From contig NZ_JASHIC010000010.1 in the NCBI RefSeq assembly GCF_030056705.1, forward strand, positions 154,719-218,718: a stretch of 64,000 nt of DNA, given 5' to 3'. Within the stretch, counting starts at the first letter, position 1; each line of letters begins with the position of its first letter. Under the pieces are notes generated by a model. That model had not been told where the DNA came from and searched no databases. It saw only the letters and a list, made by a program, of their open reading frames with translations. The stretch is from Flectobacillus longus. Its GTDB lineage: Bacteria > Bacteroidota > Bacteroidia > Cytophagales > Spirosomataceae. The translations under genes were made by a program, and so were the position numbers. Below, piece after piece: positions 26,294 to 33,307 of this stretch.

Positions 26294-26686
26294 TTATATA
26301 GTAGCCACTTTAATTACTAAATGTCCTTTTTTGACACCATAAGGCTTGTAAGATATTCTTAAAAAGCCTCTTCCATAGTAGTCAGTTCTATAGTTTAGGG
26401 CAGTTTTTCCCGCCTTCAGGTTGATTCTATCTACAATATAATTTGGATTATCATAATCACGAATCTCGATATAGGCTGGCGCATCTAGCTCCCCTTCTAT
26501 TTTTAGGGGTAAACTCACAAAGTCATGGAAAGTAGCAGAGGTGTCAACGTAAAATTGAGGCTTTTGAACGTCTTTGACCGAGATAGCTAAGTAATCGGGC
26601 TTTTTGAACAGAAGCATCCAAATACCGAAGAAAAGAGCAGCATTAAGCACAATAGGCGCGATGTTACGTTTGATTTTTTGTAGCAT
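26294..26686 (-). CDS. single-pass membrane protein of unknown function
   Basis: 130 residues. A short basic N-terminus (MLQKIKRNIAPI) and one TM helix (VLNAALFFGIWMLLF) are followed by a ~95-residue beta-rich extracytoplasmic domain (EGELDAPAYIEIRDYDNPNY; GRGFLRISYKPYGVKKG). The tail could be an immunoglobulin-like fold, but I cannot name it. It is a single gene, and the promoter is not evident. Confidence 0.6.
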   Translation of the reverse strand: MLQKIKRNIAPIVLNAALFFGIWMLLFKKPDYLAISVKDVQKPQFYVDTSATFHDFVSLPLKIEGELDAPAYIEIRDYDNPNYIVDRINLKAGKTALNYRTDYYGRGFLRISYKPYGVKKGHLVIKVATI

Positions 26687-26831
26687 GTAGATTGATATTT
26701 ATAGATGAAGACTATTATAAATATACACATTTGAGCGAGCTTTTACAAAGCCTCCTTTTTCAGCATCTATCTTCTAGTTTACTTTCTCTAGTGATGAACT
26801 ATTAAATTAAGTAATAATACTTATTTTATTT

Positions 26832-26900
26832 ATGAGTAATTATTACCAATTTTGTAACGAGTTAATAATTCATCTCATGCTATCGAATTGTAAACTTTAA
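26832..26900 (+). CDS. candidate 22-residue ORF ending at a terminator
   Basis: The ORF MSNYYQFCNELIIHLMLSNC (plus KL) stops 5 nt before the strong stem at 26906. No homology is known to me. It could be a microprotein, a leader peptide, or chance. It is one of three such short ORFs near orphan terminators in this window. Confidence 0.2.
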   Translation: MSNYYQFCNELIIHLMLSNCKL

Positions 26901-26905
26901 CAGAG

Positions 26906-26947
26906 AAAAGACCGAACGCCCCCCGAAAAACGTTCGGTCTTTTATTT
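26906..26947 (+). terminator. orphan rho-independent terminator
   Basis: AAAGACCGAACG, loop CCCCCCGAAAAA, CGTTCGGTCTTTT, then ATTTTTA. No normal gene lies upstream on the plus strand within 650 nt, so it marks an unannotated short transcript. I see nothing else in the rest of the gap 26687-27166. Confidence 0.75.
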
Positions 26948-27166
26948 TTACATCTGATTCGATACCAAAACCTACGAAAATGATAAAAGTTTCTTGTAAA
27001 AACTGAAGAATCTTCTAACTTGTAGAATATTTCGAACTATACTCGTTTGAGGTTTTTGAAGCTTAACTCAAAGGATTCATGATGTAAAAAAGCATCAAAT
27101 AAGCCCCAAGCACTCCTTTTAATTCTTCATATACTTTTTCGTAAACCATTATTAACTCAACCTACA

Positions 27167-27538
27167 ATGAAAAAAATTGTGTTTGCCTTTTGCTTTTGGC
27201 TATTAGGAATTATGTTTGCCGAAGCACAGACAATCTATGTAAATGGTCAGTCATTAAATGCCATCCGAAATGTTAATTACATTACAATCAAGGCCGAAAA
27301 AGCTTGGCTTGCCACCAAATTATCTGTTTTTCTTGATTTTGGACAGGGTAATTCTCCAAGAGAGCAAGAGGTAACAGATGTTAACCGAAAGCCTTTATTT
27401 TTTAATAGTAAAGTCGAAATATTTAATTTGATGGACCGTCAAGGATGGGAATTAGTGGATACTTATGAAGAAATAAAAGAGGGTAAAACCTTTATTTTAC
27501 ATATATTCAAACGTAAAATTTTACCTCGAGTAAAGTAA
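27167..27538 (+). CDS. secreted small protein of unknown function
   Basis: 123 residues with signal peptide MKKIVFAFCFWLLGIMFAEA then QTIYVNGQSLNAIRNVNYIT. The mature part (~100 residues) alternates beta strands and ends in a basic tail (FKRKILPRVK). The central stretch KVEIFNLMDRQGWELVDTYE has the look of a DUF4177-like domain (GWELV), which suggests a small alpha/beta fold, but this is only a pattern. It is a single gene ended by the stem at 27586-27622. Confidence 0.6.
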   Translation: MKKIVFAFCFWLLGIMFAEAQTIYVNGQSLNAIRNVNYITIKAEKAWLATKLSVFLDFGQGNSPREQEVTDVNRKPLFFNSKVEIFNLMDRQGWELVDTYEEIKEGKTFILHIFKRKILPRVK

Positions 27539-27585
27539 GCATATCTACTTAAAAGCCAGTACAAATAGCTATATAAAGAGATTAA

Positions 27586-27622
27586 AAAGCCTCAACTTTT
27601 AAAAGGTTGAGGCATTTTTTTT
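27586..27622 (+). terminator. terminator after the secreted small protein
   Basis: GCCTCAAC and GTTGAGGC with inner TTTT/AAAA pairs, then ATTTTTTTTA. Confidence 0.75.
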
Positions 27623-27629
27623 ATCTTTG
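27622..27629 (+). promoter_or_regulatory. candidate -7 box TATCTTTG
   Basis: Exact TAnnTTTG match immediately after the terminator T-run, 133 nt before the GH63-type gene. It gives that gene a likely long 5' leader. Confidence 0.4.
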
Positions 27630-27762
27630 AAAAGATTTGCAATGTTTTATACAACATGAGCAAGTTCTTGCAGAAAACTTTGAACTAATCAAATTAATTA
27701 TACCATAACACCACTAGCTTTTAGCGAGATAGAAGTTAGTTATATCCCGAAATTGAGAATTT

Positions 27763-30435
27763 ATGAGTAAAGTAGTAATAAGTGCCGAAAAATTAAGGTT
27801 AAAAACTCGTGCCGACAATAAAGGATGGAAAAAGTGGGGGCCATATCTGTCTGACCGTCAATGGGGAACGGTACGAGAAGATTATTCTCCTAATCAAGAT
27901 GCTTGGAATAATGTAACACACGATATGGCTCGTTCAAAAGCCTATCGTTGGGGCGAAGAAGGCATCGGTGGTATCTCGGATAACAAATCGTATATCTGTT
28001 TTGCACTTGCTTTGTGGAACCATAATGACCACATTTTGAAGGAAAGATTCTTTGGACTGACAGGCAACGAATCGAACCATGGCGAAGATGTAAAAGAGTT
28101 ATATTACTACCTTGACTCAACACCTACGCACTCATATATGAAAATGCTGTACAAATATCCTATAGCGGCATTTCCATATTCGAAACTGGTAGACGAAAGT
28201 CGTAAACGCTCACGATTAGAGCCAGAATACGAAATTCTTGACACAGGAACTTTTGATAACGACGAGTATTTTGATGTTTTTATCGAATATGCAAAATCGG
28301 ATGAACAAGATATTTTAATAAAAATAACGGCGCATAACCGTAGTAGTAAACCAGCTCCAATTACCCTATTGCCAACTATTTGGTTTAGAAATACTTGGTG
28401 TTGGGGATACGAAAACTTCAAGTATAAACCAATGTTGACTGGTGTGTCAAACAAAGTAATTGAAGTGGACAACAAAAGTGTAGGACACTATAAATTGTAT
28501 TGTGAAAAGGCGGATGAATTATTATTCTGTGATAACGAAACCAACTTCCAACGCTTGCATGGTGTAGCTAATAATGTGCCTTACACCAAAGATGGTATCA
28601 ACGAATATATTGTCAATAAAAACAAAGCGGCTGTAAATCCTAATAACATTGGGACAAAAGCCTCAGGACGATACACCAGAGTGGTAAAAGCAGGCGAAAG
28701 TGTGACGATTCGTTTGCGTTTGTCCGACCACTCTATTTCAGAACCATTTGGTGGTTTTGAAGACATTATGGATAAGCGTATTCGTGAAGCAAATCAGTTT
28801 TACGATGAATTGCAAAGTAGCGTACAAGACCCAGAGTTACGTTCAATTCAGCGCCAAGCTTATGCAGGGATGCTTTGGACAAAACAATGGTATTATTATA
28901 ATGTCAACGAGTGGATTAAAGGCGACCCTACAATGCCGAAGCCTTCGGACAATCGGAAATTTGGTCGAAATTCAGGCTGGCGACACATGTATGCGGCCAA
29001 TATCCTTTCGATGCCCGATAAATGGGAATATCCTTGGTTTGCAGCATGGGATTTGGCTTTCCACACCATTCCACTTGCTAGATTAGACCCTGACTTTGCA
29101 AAACGTCAGCTAGCCGTAGTATTGCGTGAGTATTATATGCACCCCAACGGGCAAATTCCTGCGTATGAATGGTCATTTTCGGATGTAAATCCTCCTGTGC
29201 ATGCTTGGGCAACGTGGCGCGTATATGAGATAGATAAAGAAATGAATGGGGTAGGGGATGTCAAATTCCTAGAACGTGTTTTCCATAAATTATTGCTCAA
29301 TTTTACGTGGTGGGTAAACCTCAAAGATGAAGGTGGAAACAATATCTTTGGAGGAGGCTTCCTTGGAATGGATAACATCGGAGTATTTGACCGCTCGGCA
29401 ACTTTACCAACAGGCGGACGTCTGGAGCAAGCAGACGGTACGGGTTGGATGGCAATGTATAGCTTGAATATGCTTCGTATTGCCTGTGAGATTGCTGTTG
29501 AGCGTCCAGTATATCAAGATATGGCTTCTAAATTTTTTGAACACTTCCTGCATATTGCTGGTGCAATGCAAATGTTGGGAGGCTCAGAAATTAGCCTTTG
29601 GGATGAAGAAGACCAGTTTTATTATGATATGCTTCACATGCCAAACTCACAGAGTATGTTGCTCAAAATCCGTTCGATGGTAGGGTTAATTCCTCTTTTT
29701 GCTGTAGAAATTCTTACGCCAGAAATGTTGGAAAAACTTCCAGACTTTAAACGTCGTGTGGATTGGGTTTTGGCTAACCGACCAGATTTGGCAGGTTTGA
29801 TTTCCCGCTGGTATGAGCCAGGAAAAGGAGAAAACCGTTTGTTAGCAATCCTACGTGGTCACCGTATGAAGATGATTATGAAAAAGATGTTTGATGAAAA
29901 CGAATTCTTGTCAGAACATGGCGTTCGTTCATTGTCAAAATATCACCTCGAAAATCCATACCAGTTCCGTGTACACAATGAGGTATTTAGGGTAGATTAT
30001 ACCCCAGCCGAATCTACAGGAAGTATGTTTGGGGGTAACTCCAACTGGCGTGGACCTATCTGGATGCCAATGAATTTCTTGCTAATTGACTCCTTGTTGA
30101 AATTCCAGTCGTATTATGGAAATGATTACGAAGTAGAATATCCTACTAATTCGGGTAATATGGTAAGCATCAAACAAGCAGCATTGAGTTTGGCAGAGCG
30201 TCTAATCAAAATCTTTAGAACAGACGAAAACGGCAGACGACCAATGTATGCCAATTACGAAAAAATGCAAACTGACCCTCATTTCAAAGACTTGGTATTA
30301 TTCTACGAATATTTCCATGGCGATGATGGAAAAGGTTTGGGGGCGGCTCATCAAACGGGTTGGACAGGCTTAGTCGCTGAATTGATTTTGATGGTAAACG
30401 AAGCCAATAAAGCAGAAATCAAAGAGATTTTATAA
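27763..30435 (+). CDS. GH63-type cytoplasmic glucosidase
   Basis: 890 residues, no signal peptide. The N-terminal beta-sandwich (KKWGPYLSDRQWGTVREDYS, WGEEGIGGISDNKSYICFAL) and the C-terminal (alpha/alpha)6 barrel (KWEYPWFAAWDLAFHTIPLA; FGGNSNWRGPIWMPMNFLLI) are those of GH63-like bacterial glucosidases. Acidic residues in AAWDLAFH and in WDEEDQFYYDM fit an inverting alpha-glucosidase. In bacteria, members act on mannosylglycerate, glucosylglycerate or alpha-1,3/1,2-linked glucose; the substrate here is not clear. The very long ORF lies alone between terminators. Confidence 0.85.
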   Translation: MSKVVISAEKLRLKTRADNKGWKKWGPYLSDRQWGTVREDYSPNQDAWNNVTHDMARSKAYRWGEEGIGGISDNKSYICFALALWNHNDHILKERFFGLTGNESNHGEDVKELYYYLDSTPTHSYMKMLYKYPIAAFPYSKLVDESRKRSRLEPEYEILDTGTFDNDEYFDVFIEYAKSDEQDILIKITAHNRSSKPAPITLLPTIWFRNTWCWGYENFKYKPMLTGVSNKVIEVDNKSVGHYKLYCEKADELLFCDNETNFQRLHGVANNVPYTKDGINEYIVNKNKAAVNPNNIGTKASGRYTRVVKAGESVTIRLRLSDHSISEPFGGFEDIMDKRIREANQFYDELQSSVQDPELRSIQRQAYAGMLWTKQWYYYNVNEWIKGDPTMPKPSDNRKFGRNSGWRHMYAANILSMPDKWEYPWFAAWDLAFHTIPLARLDPDFAKRQLAVVLREYYMHPNGQIPAYEWSFSDVNPPVHAWATWRVYEIDKEMNGVGDVKFLERVFHKLLLNFTWWVNLKDEGGNNIFGGGFLGMDNIGVFDRSATLPTGGRLEQADGTGWMAMYSLNMLRIACEIAVERPVYQDMASKFFEHFLHIAGAMQMLGGSEISLWDEEDQFYYDMLHMPNSQSMLLKIRSMVGLIPLFAVEILTPEMLEKLPDFKRRVDWVLANRPDLAGLISRWYEPGKGENRLLAILRGHRMKMIMKKMFDENEFLSEHGVRSLSKYHLENPYQFRVHNEVFRVDYTPAESTGSMFGGNSNWRGPIWMPMNFLLIDSLLKFQSYYGNDYEVEYPTNSGNMVSIKQAALSLAERLIKIFRTDENGRRPMYANYEKMQTDPHFKDLVLFYEYFHGDDGKGLGAAHQTGWTGLVAELILMVNEANKAEIKEIL

Positions 30436-30469
30436 GTAATCGTGCAGAATAAGATTTAATTTATGTGTT

Positions 30470-30500
30470 TAGGCACTAGGCAACAGGCACAAGGCAAAGA
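30470..30500. repeat. GGCAYTAGGC family repeat unit
   Basis: TAGGCACTAGGCAACAGGCA followed by CAAGGCAAAGA, just after the GH63 gene. It consists of short AGGCA-type units like those at 24757 and 31941. Confidence 0.45.
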
Positions 30501-30563
30501 GTGTTAAAATGTTTTTTAATAACCACAGCCATGCTTTTTTCCAAAGCCCAATCTTAAATTTTA

Positions 30564-30752
30564 TTTTGCCTACTAACTTAAGTATTAATGCAAAATAAAA
30601 TTGCATTAATACGCTTTAGGCTCTAAGCCGTAAGCATTAGGCAAAAAGTTTCTATTACTTCATGAGACATACTATTTAACTTTTTGCCTACCGCATAAAG
30701 CCTAGAGCTTAAAGCGGGTAAAATTTATTTTAATTTTACCTACTAACTTAAG
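30564..30752. repeat. small element: direct repeats around a 36-bp inverted pair
   Basis: Near-identical direct repeats (TTTTGCCTACTAACTTAAG at 30564-30582 and TTTTACCTACTAACTTAAG at 30734-30752) bracket a palindrome (30582-30612) and a 36-nt inverted pair: 30613-30648, which begins GCTTTAGGCTCTAAGCCGTA, and its partner at 30680-30715. A 36-nt copy of the same unit recurs at 63655-63690. The layout looks like a small non-autonomous element (inference). Confidence 0.6.
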
Positions 30753-30773
30753 TTTTTTGAAATATTTAATACT

Positions 30774-30813
30774 AATAAAGCCCCGTACCTATTTTCAAGT
30801 ACGGGGCTTTATT
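30774..30813. terminator. bidirectional terminator
   Basis: AATAAAGCCCCGTAC, loop of 10, GTACGGGGCTTTATT. It separates the convergent GH63 and phytase genes. Confidence 0.8.
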
Positions 30814-30857
30814 GGTATTAAAAGTCTTGTGGGGGTACAGTTTTAGAAATCTGAACG

Positions 30858-31904
30858 TTATTTCAAGTCCTTTCCAGCAATATCTTCCCAACGATAAAAA
30901 TGAAACGTTTTGTCATCGCTCATGACTACAAATAATCCTTTTTTGAAGGTTTTATTCAAAGGAATAGCCGTAATGTCTGAGCCATCACTTTGCTTGGCTT
31001 CGACTTTTACTACCTTTAATTCTGGATGTTCGTGAGGATTTTGTACAGAACCTTCTCTCGGGAAAATATGGAATTGATTGGCTCCTTGGTCAGAGACAAG
31101 AATATAGCCTTTACGAGCTGAAGTTTGATAAATCGAAATTCCTTCGTGATCTTCAGAGAAACCTTTGGTGGCAAAAAGCGCTAACTCTTGATCGCCTTTT
31201 GAAGGCTCGGCATAGTATTTTCGCACACCAATACCTTCGTCCGAATAATAGACATAGCCTAGCGCATCGTCTACAGCGATGGATTCAATTTCTTTTTTGC
31301 CGCTATAACTACCAAACTTTCGAATAAAAGTAGCTTTTACTTGTCCTTTACCATTATCCGATAATTCATATTGCCAGATATATCCACCCGTTGTAGGACC
31401 GTTTTTGCGACCTACCATAGCATAGATTTTCCCTTTAGAATTTTTGTACAAAGCTATCCCCATCAAATCACGAAACTCTGTTCCTGTTTCACCTTCAAAC
31501 ATCGGAATACCGCTATTGTCAATAGGCTTCATGTCGGGCAATGAATAAATACGTAATTGGTGAGTCATTCGCTCTGTAGTAACAGCAATGTCTACTTTTT
31601 TACCTCCAATTTTCAAACCATATTCAATATCGACGTTGTTGGGGCGTTTGAGTCCTCGCACTACCTTTTTTGACTGTATTTTTCCCTGTAAATCAAAAAC
31701 AAATAGTGCCCCATCTTGATTTTTATCGGTACCAATAATTAAGCTTTTGCTAGGGTTTTGAGGGTTAATCCAAATGGCAGGATCGTCGGTATCATGTTTA
31801 ACAGAATCAGTAATAACAACGGGTTTGATAATCGTTTGAGCACAAGTATTTTCAACAGTCGAAACAATCAAGCTCAAGGATAATAATTTAAAGAGAAGTT
31901 TCAT
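30858..31904 (-). CDS. secreted beta-propeller phytase
   Basis: 348 residues. A signal peptide (ending NTCAQ) precedes a six-bladed propeller. The block HDTDDPAIWINPQNPSKSLI with its Asp residues, then GLKRPNNVDIEYG, and later the conserved EFRDLMGIAL and GFSEDHEGISIY segments, are hallmark calcium-binding and catalytic parts of beta-propeller (3-)phytase. It hydrolyses myo-inositol hexakisphosphate outside the cytoplasm to release phosphate. It is the third gene of a unit with a TonB receptor and a beta-helix lipoprotein, which supports organic phosphorus uptake. A long hairpin (31935-32031) divides it from the lipoprotein gene. Confidence 0.92.
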   Translation of the reverse strand: MKLLFKLLSLSLIVSTVENTCAQTIIKPVVITDSVKHDTDDPAIWINPQNPSKSLIIGTDKNQDGALFVFDLQGKIQSKKVVRGLKRPNNVDIEYGLKIGGKKVDIAVTTERMTHQLRIYSLPDMKPIDNSGIPMFEGETGTEFRDLMGIALYKNSKGKIYAMVGRKNGPTTGGYIWQYELSDNGKGQVKATFIRKFGSYSGKKEIESIAVDDALGYVYYSDEGIGVRKYYAEPSKGDQELALFATKGFSEDHEGISIYQTSARKGYILVSDQGANQFHIFPREGSVQNPHEHPELKVVKVEAKQSDGSDITAIPLNKTFKKGLFVVMSDDKTFHFYRWEDIAGKDLK

Positions 31905-31934
31905 GAAATAAGTTGGTTTTGGGAATTATAGGGG

Positions 31935-32031
31935 TGAGGGGTGAGGCACTAGGCATCAGTATTTAGAATAATAAAGCTTAGTTCACATAGCTAATTTTAC
32001 TGATGCCTCTTGCCTATACCCTATCCCCTCA
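31935..32031 (-). repeat. long hairpin of the GGCAYTAGGC family
   Basis: TGAGGGGTGAGGCACTAGGC with ATCAGTA (31935-31961) pairs with TACTGATGCCTCTTGCCTAT plus ACCCTATCCCCTCA (31998-32031). It starts 7 nt after the lipoprotein stop and lies in the transcript between two minus-strand genes. It may lower expression of the phytase gene or protect the upstream mRNA end. Confidence 0.55.
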
Positions 32032-32038
32032 TAAGCAA

Positions 32039-33286
32039 CTACTTCCCTCCAAAAGCACCAATGTAATTAGCTGGTTCTGGGGAAGTGTATGTTTTGCCGT
32101 TGGCAGTAATACCTGTTTTGAAATTACGAGTAAATGTGGTAATACCCTTGTTAAGAGCTGCCGAGCCAGATAGTAACGAGAAATCCCATGAGCTATTGTA
32201 GTCTGCGTTCATGACATCTGTTGATAATGGGTAGTTCGCAAACTTTGGATCATTATCACCCGCTTTTGTACCACGGATTTCGTTTGTCCCTGAAGCAATC
32301 TCAGCTGTCGGCTGGAACTGGTCTACGGTAGTTTGATTATAGCCATAGTACAGGTTGTTTTGAATAACCGAACGAGTATCTTCTGGCTTTTTTACGTCAC
32401 GTTTGATACCGAAGCGGCAGTTAGCCAAAAGGTTGTTGTACAAATCTGCACGCACACTAGCTTCAATCCAGATAGAACCACCTTTAATCGTTGGACGTCT
32501 CCATCCTGTATTCATCAAGGTGTTGTTGTATGCTACCACATAAGCTTGTGGTGTACGGTCACCTGCATTTGATAGCTTAAGTGCGTTGGTATTAGTGCTA
32601 TAAACCAAATTATAGGCTACATCAGCAATACAACCCGATTTGATGTTGATGGCTTCGCCACCTGTTACACCTGTTGTGTAAAACTTATTATTTGAGAAAA
32701 TAATATTACCACCTTCCAAATAAGTACAATCTTCGTTGAAATGGCGGAAAATACTATTTACAACCACCAATTTACCAGATACATTTGAATACCAAAGCGC
32801 TGGCACATTTTCGCCACTTAATGCCTTATAAAGACCTAATTTCACTGAAGTAGAAGCCTCAGTTGTAGTCGAACCACCGTATTCCAAAATCACATTGTCC
32901 AATACTAATTCAGCACAAGTTTTGCTAGCCAAGATACCACCCCAAAGCTTACCATAGTTGTATTTTGCAGTACGTGCCGTTTCAGGAACGGTAAATTTAA
33001 TAGGACTACTAGCACTTCCAGAAGCGTATAAATTACCATTAACAATAATTTCAGGTTTTGCCGTTGTGTCCATTACTACAGTTACGCCTTCTTCGATGCT
33101 CAAGGTTTTTCCCGCAGGAACAATGATATCCCCAGTTACTTGAACGATGCTACCTTTTTTCCAAGTACCAGATACTTCGCCTGCTACTGATTGCTCTTCT
33201 GGCTTAGGATCTGAGTTGTCTTTTGTACAGCTTGTGCATAGCGATGCCAGCAACAAGACACTTGCTAAAATGCTTGAAGTTTTCAT
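32039..33286 (-). CDS. beta-helix surface lipoprotein
   Basis: 415 residues with a lipoprotein signal (LLLASLCTSCTKD, Cys at the TSC site). It then shows a right-handed parallel beta-helix with repeated short strands and asparagine ladders (IIVNGNLYASG; LDNVILEYGG; ADLYNNLLANCRFGIKR). The C-terminal NYIGAFGGK end is common in this class of polysaccharide-locus lipoproteins. Placed 22 nt after the TonB receptor gene and before phytase, it probably acts as a surface partner of the receptor. A substrate (phytate or a phosphorylated glycan) is inference. Confidence 0.75.
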   Translation of the reverse strand: MKTSSILASVLLLASLCTSCTKDNSDPKPEEQSVAGEVSGTWKKGSIVQVTGDIIVPAGKTLSIEEGVTVVMDTTAKPEIIVNGNLYASGSASSPIKFTVPETARTAKYNYGKLWGGILASKTCAELVLDNVILEYGGSTTTEASTSVKLGLYKALSGENVPALWYSNVSGKLVVVNSIFRHFNEDCTYLEGGNIIFSNNKFYTTGVTGGEAINIKSGCIADVAYNLVYSTNTNALKLSNAGDRTPQAYVVAYNNTLMNTGWRRPTIKGGSIWIEASVRADLYNNLLANCRFGIKRDVKKPEDTRSVIQNNLYYGYNQTTVDQFQPTAEIASGTNEIRGTKAGDNDPKFANYPLSTDVMNADYNSSWDFSLLSGSAALNKGITTFTRNFKTGITANGKTYTSPEPANYIGAFGGK

Positions 33287-33307
33287 GATGTTTTGTAAAA
33301 ATTAGAA

